Positions 7,648 to 16,528 are shown, counted from the stretch's first letter. The stretch: 64,000 nt of DNA from Pontiella sulfatireligans (GCF_900890705.1 NZ_CAAHFH010000001.1:3658001-3722000); one strand, 5' to 3'. Notes: generated by a model from the sequence alone, not told the origin. Numbers and translations are program-made.

Positions 7648-8370
7648 ATGACAAAAACAATCATAACATTATTTGTAGTTATATTGATCGCTGGCTGTTC
7701 GACTACTCCTTCCTCTCCAAAACCACACAAAACAAAATACGCTTTTCAGTGTTTGCAAGTGGCATCTCCAGATTCGATTATCCAAGAATTAGGATTCAGT
7801 TATGATACCAATGCAGTCATTCAAAATTACACCCAGCCAAAAGAAAACGATCTGTTTGGAAAGCAACATATCACCCCCCCCGTATCCAAGCTTCCAAAGC
7901 CAGTGCTCACGCAGTCGCAAATCGAAGACCTCATAAAAAGATCGGACATTGAACTTATTGAGTTTCCTGTTGTTTACGCAGGCATCGGAGAATCAGTAAC
8001 AAATGACCAAACTAAAACAGAAGCAATGGCAGTAGATGCCAACGTTGTTGAAGGAAACGTTGTCTGTAGGAAAGAGCCTTATAAATTCGGAAAGTCAGTT
8101 TCTATCACTGTTAACCAGGTGAAAGACAATGTTGTTAACTACAAAGTAGACATGATGAACCGAAAGTTTAAGGCATTTGATGAGTATAAGACCAAAGACG
8201 GTCTAGTAATAAAAATGCCTTTTTTTGAAAGTAGAGGGCTGAATACAGAAATATCACAACCCCCTTATGTGTGGACAGCGATGGGAGGACTCATTGATCA
8301 ACGGAATGATGGCCAGAAAACTCATGAAATAATAATCATCCGAATCATCCCACCCATCCACAATATATGA
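7648..8370 (+). CDS. Lipoprotein of unknown function (cassette gene)
   Basis: The 240-residue protein has a signal peptide with lipobox LIAGC at residues 12-16, so it should be lipidated and membrane-anchored. The C-terminal segment (FESRGLNT ... AMGGLIDQRNDG) resembles the secretin-type beta-domain ending found in some outer membrane lipoproteins of PVC bacteria, but this is too weak for a name. The start follows attC-like site 3 and the stop TGA lies inside site 4, the layout of a gene cassette. It is AT-rich compared with the core genome. Confidence 0.7.
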   Translation: MTKTIITLFVVILIAGCSTTPSSPKPHKTKYAFQCLQVASPDSIIQELGFSYDTNAVIQNYTQPKENDLFGKQHITPPVSKLPKPVLTQSQIEDLIKRSDIELIEFPVVYAGIGESVTNDQTKTEAMAVDANVVEGNVVCRKEPYKFGKSVSITVNQVKDNVVNYKVDMMNRKFKAFDEYKTKDGLVIKMPFFESRGLNTEISQPPYVWTAMGGLIDQRNDGQKTHEIIIIRIIPPIHNI

Positions 8371-8483
8371 GAAGTCCAAGTGGGTGGAGTGTACGTGAAA
8401 AACGCAGGGTTGTTTTGAAATCAACAGCTCGCATCGAGTTTATGGGGTATGCTTTTTCACGCCACTCACCCATAACGTTCATA
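8365..8483 (+). other. attC-like recombination site 4
   Basis: The left arm TGGGTGGAGTGTACGTGAAA (8381-8400, continuing AA) pairs with TTTTTCACGCCACTCACCCA (8453-8472). One G stays unpaired at the first position and TA faces a single G at the second, as in the other sites. The central spacer is about 50 bases. The right core is ATAACGTTCATA (GTT at 8477-8479) and the left TATGAGAAG matches its complement at most positions. The site overlaps the stop codon of the lipoprotein gene. Confidence 0.68.
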
Positions 8484-8510
8484 TGGCTTTACCAAGCCGG
8501 AGAATCGATT

Positions 8511-9242
8511 ATGAATAAAGGCATCATGACCCAAAGAGCGGCGCGTCTAACGGCAGGGATACTTTCATTTGGAATAATACTCCAGATTGAGGCCGCTGAT
8601 TTTCACATCACATCAATGTCTATGTATCAAACAAGCGGGCTCGGCGTTGACAATGTGGCATTGGGAACGAATATCACTCCGCACACAAACGTTGTACTAG
8701 GTGACCCTCTGAACGTTGTGGACGGAGACTTCGATACAGTCTGGTACAGTCATCAAGGAATCAGTAACGAGATTTCTTTCACACTGGATTTGGAGCGCAA
8801 CGTGGTGATCGGGAGATTTGTACATTATCCTGTTCAGACAGCGTATTATCTTATCGAGACCTCCAGTGACGGTGCCGTATGGACCAATAGACATTCCGCA
8901 ATGATGGATTCCCTTTCTGATGCAGGCATACGCACCAACGATGTGATGGGAGCGTATTCTGCCCGCTATATCCGGTACACGGGGCGAAACTACCGGTCTG
9001 CCTATGTAGGGGAATTAGATTTTCAAGTGTTCGAGATGGAAACTCCTCATATCGAAGTTTCTTTCCCTTCTCTAGCGGATGGGTACTACACGTTGCAGAG
9101 GAACGATGATCTAACATCGGGGAACTGGACAAACGTAGCGGGACAAGTTGGTGTGCCAGGTAATGGTGATGCCGTCACGCTGCAAGATGCGAATCTATAT
9201 TCGAATCAATTCTATCGGGTACAGGAACGCGATACGCCTTAA
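8511..9242 (+). CDS. Secreted discoidin-like (F5/8 type C) protein
   Basis: From the ATG at 8511 (MNKGIMTQRAARL) the protein is 243 residues, with a signal peptide ending near ILQIEAA. A galactose-binding-like fold follows: NVVDGDFDTVWYSHQG, EISFTLDLERNVVIG, YLIETSSDGAVWT and ARYIRYTGR are the strands typical of F5/8 type C modules (about residues 30-160). The last 70 residues (GYYTLQRNDDLTSGNWTNVA) resemble a beta-sandwich ending often found at the C-terminus of secreted PVC proteins. The frame is open back into attC-like site 4, but 8511 is the only start giving a signal peptide. Ligand unknown, probably a glycan. Confidence 0.65.
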   Translation: MNKGIMTQRAARLTAGILSFGIILQIEAADFHITSMSMYQTSGLGVDNVALGTNITPHTNVVLGDPLNVVDGDFDTVWYSHQGISNEISFTLDLERNVVIGRFVHYPVQTAYYLIETSSDGAVWTNRHSAMMDSLSDAGIRTNDVMGAYSARYIRYTGRNYRSAYVGELDFQVFEMETPHIEVSFPSLADGYYTLQRNDDLTSGNWTNVAGQVGVPGNGDAVTLQDANLYSNQFYRVQERDTP

Positions 9243-9298
9243 CCCAGATAAAGGAAGGCAAAAAGGGGAAAAAGATGTTTTGAAGATAGGACAACGTA

Positions 9299-9940
9299 AT
9301 GGGGGATACAATGAATACTGATCCATATGCAAATTCGGCAAAGAAATATGACATCTTCATTGAACGATTCGCCACATCCTTAAGGCAGATTGGAATGCAA
9401 GTGTATCCTCCCCGAGAGGGCATGCTTGTTTTAGATGTGGGATGTGGTACTGGAACAAATTTGAATCTTTATCATAAAGCTGGTTGTAAAGTCTTTGGTA
9501 TAGACGCATCTCCTGCAATGCTAGAGGAAGCCAAGAATAAATTAGGCAACCAAGCCGAACTTCGGCTGGGTAGCGCTTCAGAAATGTGCTATCCAGACGA
9601 ATCCTTCGATTTGGTCATTGGCATGCTGACCTTACATGAAATGTGTCGAGATATCCGATTGCAGGTAATGAATGAGATGGTACGTGTTCTGAAACGAGAA
9701 GGGCGCATTTTGCTGATCGACTATCATCCTGGTTCGATTCGATTCCCCAAAGGCTGGATCTACAAGGCACTAATTTACTTTATTGAGATTGCAGCAGGTC
9801 GGGAGCATTTTAGGAACTTCCGGGATTTCCTTGCCAACAATGGAATGCCAGGACTGATTAAGTCGCTTAAACTGACTATAAAAAAGACTGAGATTATTGG
9901 TGAGGGCAACTTGGGAGCATATCTGCTTTGCTCAGAATAG
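9299..9940 (+). CDS. SAM-dependent class I methyltransferase
   Basis: The 213-residue protein has the Rossmann methyltransferase core: motif I VLDVGCGTGTNLNLY (about 43-57), motif II acidic FGIDASPAMLEEA, and the post-II ESFDLVIGMLTLHEM with REGRILLIDYHP. It belongs to the UbiE/Methyltransf_11 type; the substrate cannot be told. A second ATG (MNTDPY) lies four codons in and is equally possible. It follows the discoidin-like gene by 56 bases with no attC-like site between, so both may form one cassette or operon. It is AT-rich like the other cassette genes. Confidence 0.8.
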   Translation: MGDTMNTDPYANSAKKYDIFIERFATSLRQIGMQVYPPREGMLVLDVGCGTGTNLNLYHKAGCKVFGIDASPAMLEEAKNKLGNQAELRLGSASEMCYPDESFDLVIGMLTLHEMCRDIRLQVMNEMVRVLKREGRILLIDYHPGSIRFPKGWIYKALIYFIEIAAGREHFRNFRDFLANNGMPGLIKSLKLTIKKTEIIGEGNLGAYLLCSE

Positions 9941-10067
9941 GTATCGATCGCCTGCGAGTTGGAAAAGGGTTCAAAGATCGCGCTGGAAAAGGGCGCAAAG
10001 AATTCAATGAAGGGATGGATAATCAAACGGAACTCATGGAACGATTGTCGCGGCTATCCCTTCGTCT

Positions 10068-10127
10068 GGCTAACGAGTGCTGGCCGTTGCCCCAGACGGA
10101 ACATCGACGTAACTCATAACGTTATCA
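10068..10127 (+). other. Possible degenerate attC-like site 5
   Basis: GGCTAAC at 10068-10074 and ATAACGTTATCA ending at 10127 are in the right places for the two cores, and the ATAACGTT ending is shared with site 4. The inner arms pair poorly: GAGT/ACTC is certain, the rest is weak. It lies 128 bases after the methyltransferase stop. I treat it as a candidate only. Confidence 0.3.
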
Positions 10128-10233
10128 AGGACCGGCCTCCGCAGCTCTCGTCGCGCGCCCCCGGGTTCGGTTCAATTAGTTAAAAGCGTGTTTTTTCCCC
10201 CGCGTTGAGTGGATGGTGGTTCGCGGGTTTTAT

Positions 10234-10560
10234 CAATTAGCCGACGAAGTGAGCGATGTCCCAAATATAGGAGGAGAGCTCGCAGGCGATGGCGACGCGG
10301 ATCTTGTTCACGTGCATACCGCGCATCGCCAGTTTGAAACTCCGTTTGTTGAGCCGGTTTTGGGCGTGCCAGCTGACGGCCTTCACCTCCCGGGAAAGCC
10401 CTTCTTGCCGAACTGAAGGGGGTGTCTTTTCCATTGTTAAAACTGGGGCGTAGCCTCCGGTTCGTTGGTTAGGGTTTGAAGTCGCCAATCTCGCTGATGA
10501 TCACCATCGCCGCGGTTTGCTGAAAACCGCGGAACCCCATCAACGCTTCCACGAGCGGCC
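10234..10560 (-). pseudogene. IS110-family transposase remnant (C-terminal)
   Basis: Read on the minus strand, about 10450-10560 gives ALMGFRGFQQTAAMVIISEIGDFKP, matching the Tnp20 helix-hairpin part of IS110 transposases. After a frame change, 10234-10430 gives AVSWHAQNRLNKRSFKL and IRVAIACELSSYIWDIAHF, the typical C-terminal end. The N-terminal DEDD domain is absent and the middle is scrambled. It is an old fragment, distinct from the IS110 copy at 6303-7416, and it marks the right boundary of the cassette-like region. Confidence 0.65.
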
Positions 10561-10772
10561 GCCGCTCCTAGGTCGTCAAAAACCGGGGTCAGGTCTCAAG
10601 ATTCAAGGCATCGGATTCTCCGACCCAACTATCGCTCCGGAGTCGCCGCCTCCGGCTACAGCTTCAAGCCTCCGAAACGGATTCCGCGTGGAACCAGAGC
10701 CTGCAGCTCCAAAAATGTTTGCAAGCCACTCATGTTTATTCCACTTTATGCGGCGAACTACGGAACCAAAAT

Positions 10773-12644
10773 ATGAAGAAAACAAATAGAACATCATACA
10801 TCGCGCTATCCCTCGCACTCGCCGTGCTGCTGGCCGGGTGCTCCGGCCCAAAACGGCCGGAAGCCGGCGTAGATGAAAAAGCGCAGATGGCCCAGGTGAA
10901 AGCCGGCCTGAAAAAAGGTTCCGCCGGATCAAACCTTTTGCTGCAGCTGGCATGGCTCCGCGGCGCCGACGAAAACGCCGCCCTGTTGCGCGCCGGCGAG
11001 CCGGCATCCGAAACCGCCAAGGCATTTCTGGCCAAACATGCCTCCGCGCTCAACGCGGTGCCGGCACGGGTCAGTCAACTAGCGATGCAGGCGAATAATC
11101 TGGACTCCTTTAGATGGGCCTTCGCACGCGGCATTCAGCCGGATCTCCAATACCAGGGCCTGCTGCAGTACTGGTCGCTCGGCCCGGATTGGCGCGACTA
11201 TTTCATGGCTGAATACCCCGAGCAAGCTCGGTCCGTCTTCATGAACCGTGCGATAGAGGAATACAACATCACGTTTTTCAATGCTCATGTCAGCGCCTTT
11301 AAAGCCAGCGGCTACAAGGTCGAAAGCCCGCAGGAGCAAACCGAGTTCAACGCCCGCTTTTGCCGCTTTCTTGCCGAGCAGATCGAAACCGCCATGCTCA
11401 GGAACAAACGGGAGCGCGTCGAGTTTTTCATCGCCCACATGCCCGCTCTCAACGACGTGAAATTCATCGACTGGAAAACGAAGGAGGTCATGGCCGCTCT
11501 GGGGGATTATGTTTTTCTCGAACTCAAGGACGAGGCACTGGCCTGCAAACTCGTTGAACTCGGCTATGCATGCAACCGGGTCGATCTCGATGAAACCGGC
11601 TTTGGCGCCCCCTTTGCCGATGCGCTCCGGGCCGATCCAGAATATGCGTTCGCCGCCCTGCAGCTCGACGAATGGCAAGGCACCCTCTCCGCCGTAGACG
11701 CCGCCTTCCTGGCGACCTTGCCCGACGACGTGCTGGCATCCATGCACAAACTGTACTTCGGCGATGCCATTGAATTCTGCATGAAGCAGTCCGACACCGA
11801 AAACGCCATGCGCCTCATCGCCCTCCGCCAGGCAAAGGAGCCAATGACCCGCTCCGAGAACACCGAGCTGATGAACTGGTCGCTGGAATGCGGCAACAGA
11901 GCGGTCTTCGACTATGCCATGAGCCAGGCCGGCGACATCGACATCTACATGATCGATCTCGGGGCGCTAGCCTCCAGCCAGAAGCTGTTCATCCGCTACA
12001 TTCCCGAAATCATGGCCAACGTGCACAACACCATGGACACGCTGCCGCGCCCCGACGGCACCACCCTCGGCCGAATCAATAAAATATTCGCGAGCAAAAA
12101 CCAATCGGCCGGCCTCTACATTGTTCAACACTACAATCTCTCCGGGACATGGCTCAAGGCCACCAAGGGCCGGACGCTGCTGATGGACGTCTGCCACGGC
12201 GGCAATCTGGAAGCGGCCCGCTTTCTCATCGAACAGCGGGGCGCGGATGTCCGGGCGGAGACCGGCTACAGCAAACTGCAAACCTCCCTGTTTGGACGCA
12301 CCATCCCGACGGAAGGCAAACTCTCTCCCATCTTTTTTGCCGCCAAAAGCGGCAACAGCGCACTCATCCGATACCTCTCATCAAACGGGGGCAACATCCA
12401 CGCCCGTTCAAACTACGGCACCACACCGCTCATGCACGCCGTCAGCGAAGGCCATATCGACGCCGTGAAAACCCTTATCGGTCTGGGGGCAACGGTGAAC
12501 GACAGAATGAGCAACAACCTTACCACTCGAAACCTGACGCCCGGCGATGTCTACGAAAAGGTGTGCACCGCCTACCGGCGCGCCCTCGCCAACGGCGACG
12601 AGAAAATGCTCGCCCTCCTCAAAGAAGCCGGCGCACGGCCTTAA
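10773..12644 (+). CDS. Ankyrin-repeat lipoprotein
   Basis: The 623-residue protein begins MKKTNRTSYIALSLALAVLLAGCSG: a signal peptide with lipobox LLAGC. A large helical region of unknown fold follows (about 40-450). The C-terminus (about 470-600) has ankyrin repeats, seen as GRTLLMDVCHGGNLEAARFLIEQ and GTTPLMHAVSEGHIDAVKTLIGLGA. It is probably a periplasmic, lipid-anchored protein-binding factor; the partner is unknown. The start at 10773 is preferred over an upstream frame extension because it alone gives the lipoprotein signal. GC content returns to the genome level here, in contrast with the preceding cassette region. Confidence 0.82.
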   Translation: MKKTNRTSYIALSLALAVLLAGCSGPKRPEAGVDEKAQMAQVKAGLKKGSAGSNLLLQLAWLRGADENAALLRAGEPASETAKAFLAKHASALNAVPARVSQLAMQANNLDSFRWAFARGIQPDLQYQGLLQYWSLGPDWRDYFMAEYPEQARSVFMNRAIEEYNITFFNAHVSAFKASGYKVESPQEQTEFNARFCRFLAEQIETAMLRNKRERVEFFIAHMPALNDVKFIDWKTKEVMAALGDYVFLELKDEALACKLVELGYACNRVDLDETGFGAPFADALRADPEYAFAALQLDEWQGTLSAVDAAFLATLPDDVLASMHKLYFGDAIEFCMKQSDTENAMRLIALRQAKEPMTRSENTELMNWSLECGNRAVFDYAMSQAGDIDIYMIDLGALASSQKLFIRYIPEIMANVHNTMDTLPRPDGTTLGRINKIFASKNQSAGLYIVQHYNLSGTWLKATKGRTLLMDVCHGGNLEAARFLIEQRGADVRAETGYSKLQTSLFGRTIPTEGKLSPIFFAAKSGNSALIRYLSSNGGNIHARSNYGTTPLMHAVSEGHIDAVKTLIGLGATVNDRMSNNLTTRNLTPGDVYEKVCTAYRRALANGDEKMLALLKEAGARP

Positions 12645-12717
12645 TCCACACATGGCCGGATTCAGAGAAGTTGGGTTAGTTGTTTGACCCTGCGTATTGT
12701 TCCAATCATGGTGCGGC

Positions 12718-13422
12718 ATGAGTTTTTTATACGAAGAACTGGATTTCCGCCCCACCCCCATCGGCGACTTGATGCTGCGCCGCAGACGCATGGCCCAATT
12801 CGGCGACACTGACATCTATGAAGTGAAGCTGGGCGAAGATTTTCTGATGACCAGCCTGTTCCACGAAGCCGAATCGCAGCTGGCGAAGCTGGGCCTCGGA
12901 GCGCTGGACCACGACGGTCTCGATGTGGTGGTTGGCGGGCTTGGACTGGGCTACACCGCCGTCGAGGCGCTAAACGACCCGCGGGTGGAATCGCTCGTTG
13001 TGGTGGACTACCTCGAAGGCGTGATCGAGTGGCATCAGACCGGACTGGTTCCATTGGGAAAGACGCTGATGGACGATCCCCGTTGCCGACTGGAACAAAA
13101 CGACTTTTTCGCCCTCATGCGTAATGCGCCGACAAAACAGCTCGATGCCATCCTGCTCGACATCGACCACACGCCGACCAACGTGCTGCACCAAACGAAC
13201 ACGCATTTCTACACCGAGGAAGGCCTTGCGGAAATGACGCGCCACCTGAAGCCCGGAGGCGTATTCGCCATGTGGGCGGACGGAGCACCCGAGGCGTTTT
13301 TTACCGAACGCCTGAGGCTGGTGTTTACCGAGGCCGCATCCCACACCATCGAGTTTGCAAACCCCATCACGGGCGGAACGTCGGTGGGTGCTGTCTACGT
13401 GGCGCGATCACGCAAAACCTAA
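12718..13422 (+). CDS. Spermidine synthase-like methyltransferase-fold protein
   Basis: The 234-residue protein has the polyamine-synthase-type Rossmann fold: VVVGGLGLGYTAVEAL (a glycine-rich nucleotide-binding loop), VESLVVVDYLEGVIEW (acidic ribose-binding position), LDAILLDIDHTP and YTEEGLAEMTRHLKPGGVFAMW. Comparable proteins are annotated as spermidine synthase-like, but the catalytic aspartate pattern of true SpeE is not clear, so the reaction is uncertain. ATG at 12718 is chosen over a TTG seven codons upstream. It is convergent with the lipoprotein gene that ends at 13437. Confidence 0.75.
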   Translation: MSFLYEELDFRPTPIGDLMLRRRRMAQFGDTDIYEVKLGEDFLMTSLFHEAESQLAKLGLGALDHDGLDVVVGGLGLGYTAVEALNDPRVESLVVVDYLEGVIEWHQTGLVPLGKTLMDDPRCRLEQNDFFALMRNAPTKQLDAILLDIDHTPTNVLHQTNTHFYTEEGLAEMTRHLKPGGVFAMWADGAPEAFFTERLRLVFTEAASHTIEFANPITGGTSVGAVYVARSRKT

Positions 13423-13436
13423 ACGCGGCATTTGCC

Positions 13437-14051
13437 TTATTTTTTCTGGAGCAGTCCGTTGTCCTTGAGATCGTAGACGGCGGCGCTGATGATGCCGCGC
13501 ATGTTGCTTTCGCTGGAGCGGTCGTCGTAAACCACGTTCCTGCCCGACCAGATCAGGCTGCGCGTCTTCACATCGTAAAGGTTGGTTTCCAGCCGGTATT
13601 CCTGATAGATGTCGCCTTGATTCCCTCCATAGGAAGAGACATATACGGTCGAATAGTACCCCCAGTAGCTGGCATAGTAGGTCGGGAAACTGTTGCTGGC
13701 GCCGATTCCGCGCTGCTGGTCTTCCGACATCAGGCGCGTAACGAGAATGGAGTCGAACCCATTTTCACGAAGCAGCGAAACCAACTGCTCCTCGTCCAGC
13801 TTTCCCGCGTCTTGAACGAGAGCGTGCAGCGAGCGGGCCTCGGCCCCCAGCTTTTGCAGATCCATGCAAAACATGGATTCATATTGCCGGCACAGGCTGT
13901 CGCTTTGAGCCATCGCAAGCACCATGGTCTTGCCCATCGGCCGCTCCCCAACCTCCGGATTCTTCCACGACTCCACTTTGATGCCGACACACGAGGTCGC
14001 CAGTCCCGCAAGGGCGGCTGCACAAATCCATTGAGTAATGCTTTTTATCAT
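13437..14051 (-). CDS. Lipoprotein of unknown function
   Basis: This 204-residue protein has a signal peptide ending in LATSC, so it should be lipidated at Cys-21. The body has an alternating beta/alpha pattern (TMVLAMAQSD, LVSLLRENGFDSILVTRLM), then a Tyr/Ser-rich loop (YYASYWGYYS) and a LIWSGRNVVYDD strand. This is reminiscent of DUF4136-type periplasmic lipoproteins, where a flexible aromatic loop also occurs, but the assignment is tentative. It is transcribed alone from the intergenic region at 14052-14238. Confidence 0.6.
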   Translation of the reverse strand: MIKSITQWICAAALAGLATSCVGIKVESWKNPEVGERPMGKTMVLAMAQSDSLCRQYESMFCMDLQKLGAEARSLHALVQDAGKLDEEQLVSLLRENGFDSILVTRLMSEDQQRGIGASNSFPTYYASYWGYYSTVYVSSYGGNQGDIYQEYRLETNLYDVKTRSLIWSGRNVVYDDRSSESNMRGIISAAVYDLKDNGLLQKK

Positions 14052-14238
14052 GCTGATCTCCCAGAAACATTGGTTTAGACAAGATGCATCATCAATTTCT
14101 TAGCCTGTTTATGCAAGCTCCCCCCGCTCCAAAGACGGCGCGCAGATTAAAAATGCGAGCACTGTACAATATGTCTAAAGTCATTTCGTTTATTGAGGAC
14201 GGCATGCTAGCATGCAATAGCAGCTTGGAGAGGGATAT

Positions 14239-15102
14239 ATGATGAAACTGATCGGTCTGATTATTCTGGCAACCGCCGCAACGTACGCGGATGAAGCCTA
14301 CCGTACCTTCACCGCGCAGGATGGCCGGACGCTCAGCGCCCGCATCGTTTCGTACGACGCGGCGAGCGGCAAGGTGCTGATCGAGCGCGCCGACAAAAAA
14401 CGGATCACCGTCGCCCCCACGGCTTTTTCAGCAAAAGACCAGCGATATGTCGATGCATGGCAGACGGCGCAACACTTTCTTTCCACATCGAAATTCAAGC
14501 TGGACGTCGTTCGCAAAGAGGTCAACTCCACGAAAAAAGAACACGAGGTGGATATAGGCGAGGAGGAAGCCGGCGGACGCCGCGGCGGCGACTCCGGCGT
14601 ACAGACGGTTGCGATTGACAAAATCACCCACTACAAATTCAACCTGCTGATCGAAAACAAAACCAAGATTCCAGTGAAGAATCTCACCATGGAATACCGG
14701 ATCTACTACGATCAGGAAAAGGCCGTCAAGGACGAGAAGGCCAACAAGAACCGCCGCGAGGATGATCCCCGCCCCGAGCGCTATCTCTCCATGGAAGAAA
14801 GCAAAGTGAAAGAAGGCAAGCTCAAGATCCGCGCCATTGAGGCCGGCGAAAGCAAAGAGTTCCCCACCCAGAGCGTGTCAATCCTCAAGCGCTCCGCCAG
14901 CCGGACATGGGGCGATAAAATCGACCTCAAAGGCAGCCTGGAAGGCGTATGGATCAAGCTCTCCATGCAAGGCCCCGGGCGCGACAAGCTCGTGCGCGAA
15001 ATCGCCCTTCCTCCAAGCATCCCCAAGAAATATTCATGGGACCCCGTCGAAGAGCCGGAAGCTGTAGATGAAAGCGAAGAAAAAGAAGAACCGAAGGAAT
15101 AA
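14239..15102 (+). CDS. Secreted SHD1-like (SLA1 homology) domain protein
   Basis: The 287-residue protein has a short signal peptide (to about residue 18, TYADEA). An SLA1 homology domain 1-like module (about 20-75) follows, with YRTFTAQDGRTLSARIVSYD and VLIERADKKRITV and a DQRYVDAW end, the pattern widespread in Planctomycetes/Verrucomicrobia/Kiritimatiellota secreted proteins. The middle forms a beta-sandwich region (NLLIENKTKIPVKNLTMEYRI) that suggests an Ig-like fold. The C-terminus is Glu/Lys-rich. Role unknown. A second in-frame ATG immediately follows the first; AGGGATAT upstream is a weak ribosome site. Confidence 0.65.
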   Translation: MMKLIGLIILATAATYADEAYRTFTAQDGRTLSARIVSYDAASGKVLIERADKKRITVAPTAFSAKDQRYVDAWQTAQHFLSTSKFKLDVVRKEVNSTKKEHEVDIGEEEAGGRRGGDSGVQTVAIDKITHYKFNLLIENKTKIPVKNLTMEYRIYYDQEKAVKDEKANKNRREDDPRPERYLSMEESKVKEGKLKIRAIEAGESKEFPTQSVSILKRSASRTWGDKIDLKGSLEGVWIKLSMQGPGRDKLVREIALPPSIPKKYSWDPVEEPEAVDESEEKEEPKE

Positions 15103-15111
15103 AGAAAAAGC

Positions 15112-15594
15112 CTACTCATTGTGATAGGGGTGACCCTCGACCACCGTGAAGGCGCGGTAAAGCCCTTCAAGCAATACGATGCGCGCAACGCCCCCGGCCA
15201 TCACCAGCGGAGAAAGCTGCCAAACCGCATCGGCCTTTTGCCGCACGGACTCGGCCAACCCCAATGCGCCACCAACTACAATCACCATGCGGCGCTTGCC
15301 GGCCAGCGGAAAATCCCCGCTGCGCGACGCGCGCAGCAACGCCGCCATTTCCAGAGTCTTGATCGCTTTGCCGCGCTCGTCGCAAGCCACCAGATAGTCG
15401 CCCACCTTCAACAGCTTAAAGACGCGCTCCGCCTCGGCCTGCTTGGTTTGCTCCGGCGTACGCGAAGACACTTTCTCGTCCTTGTATTCAAGCACCTCAA
15501 CACCAAACACCTTCAACCGCTTGGCATATTCATCCTGTGCTGCCAACAGTGCCTTCGGCTTGATTTTTCCGGGGAATAAAACACAAATTTTCAT
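15112..15594 (-). CDS. rlmH: 23S rRNA (pseudouridine1915-N3)-methyltransferase RlmH
   Basis: The 160-residue protein matches the SPOUT methyltransferase RlmH in length and ends: the GGALGLAESVRQKAD knot region, WQLSPLVMAGGVARIVLLEGLYRAF and the final HPYHNE are family signatures. RlmH methylates pseudouridine 1915 in helix 69 of 23S rRNA in assembled 70S ribosomes. It follows the QmcA-like gene by 7 bases, so it may be co-transcribed with the nfeD-stomatin pair, a combination not usual for this gene. Confidence 0.95.
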   Translation of the reverse strand: MKICVLFPGKIKPKALLAAQDEYAKRLKVFGVEVLEYKDEKVSSRTPEQTKQAEAERVFKLLKVGDYLVACDERGKAIKTLEMAALLRASRSGDFPLAGKRRMVIVVGGALGLAESVRQKADAVWQLSPLVMAGGVARIVLLEGLYRAFTVVEGHPYHNE

Positions 15595-15601
15595 GCGCTA
15601 G

Positions 15602-16528
15602 CTATACCTGAGTGCCCATCTTGCCGATCACTTCCTTGGCGGTGGCAACAACACCGGCGACATCGGAAAGGTTAGCGGGAATGATCATCGTGTTGTTGGT
15701 CTTGGCGAGGTTGCCGAACTCGGAAATGTATTGCTCAGCAATGCGCAGATTAACCGCATCGGCTCCCCCTTCGGCGTTGATCGCCTTGGCGATCTCGGTG
15801 ATGCCCTCGGCGGTGGCCAAGGCCACGGCGCGGATTTCGGCGGCGCGACCGTCGGCCTCGTTGATGCGCTTCATCTTTTCCCCCTCGGAGCGGGCGATGT
15901 CCGCCTGCTTCTCGCCGTCGGCCCGGTTGATCTGCGCCTGGCGCCCACCCTCGGATTCAGCGATGACGGCGCGCTTTTCGCGCTCGGCCTTCATCTGCTT
16001 TTCCATCGCTTCCTTGATGCTCTGCGGCGGCGTGATGTTTTTCACTTCATAGCGTGTGACCTTCACGCCCCACGGATCGGATGCAGCATCAACCGCCTCG
16101 ACGATCGCGCCGTTGATGGAGTCTCGCTCCTCGAAGGTCTTGTCGAGGTCGAGCTTGCCGATGACCGAACGCATGGTGGTCTGAGCCAGCTGGGTCGAGG
16201 CAAAGCTATAGTTGCCAATGCCGTACGAGGCGTTTTTCGGATCCACCACCTGCATGTAGAGGATGCCATCGACCTCCACCGAAATATTGTCCTTGGTGAT
16301 GCACATCTGCGGCGCCACATCCACGGCCTGTTCCTTGAGCGTGTGCTTGTAGGCCACCTTGTCGATGAACGGAAGCAGTATGTGCAGTCCCGCCTCAAGC
16401 GTCTTGTTGTATTTGCCCAACCGTTCAACAATGAACGCACTGCGCTGCGGAACAATCCGCATGGTTTTTGCAATCGCAATGACCACAAAGACAACGACGA
16501 TTCCAATCAATATCAATCCACCACCCAT
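15602..16528 (-). CDS. qmcA: SPFH/Band-7 stomatin-like protein (QmcA family)
   Basis: The 308-residue protein has an N-terminal membrane anchor (about 3-20) followed by IVPQRSAFIVERLGKYNKTLEAGLHILLPFID and the VDGILYMQVVDPKNASYGI block, both typical of stomatin/QmcA paraslipins. A long charged coiled coil (about 180-240, AEREKRAVIAESEGGRQAQI) follows. Such proteins oligomerise into membrane cages and often act together with NfeD and membrane proteases. nfeD lies 13 bases upstream in the same direction, confirming the usual pair. Confidence 0.92.
   Translation of the reverse strand: MGGGLILIGIVVVFVVIAIAKTMRIVPQRSAFIVERLGKYNKTLEAGLHILLPFIDKVAYKHTLKEQAVDVAPQMCITKDNISVEVDGILYMQVVDPKNASYGIGNYSFASTQLAQTTMRSVIGKLDLDKTFEERDSINGAIVEAVDAASDPWGVKVTRYEVKNITPPQSIKEAMEKQMKAEREKRAVIAESEGGRQAQINRADGEKQADIARSEGEKMKRINEADGRAAEIRAVALATAEGITEIAKAINAEGGADAVNLRIAEQYISEFGNLAKTNNTMIIPANLSDVAGVVATAKEVIGKMGTQV

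Noticed and set aside
4349..8483. Reading the attC-like sites as a CRISPR array or as terminators.
   Set aside because: They are not regularly spaced identical repeats with spacers, and they lack T-runs; the unpaired bases and core sequences fit recombination sites better.
9928..10183. Small frames after the methyltransferase gene.
   Set aside because: Overlapping frames with no similarity; the region fits the flank of a degenerate attC-like site better.
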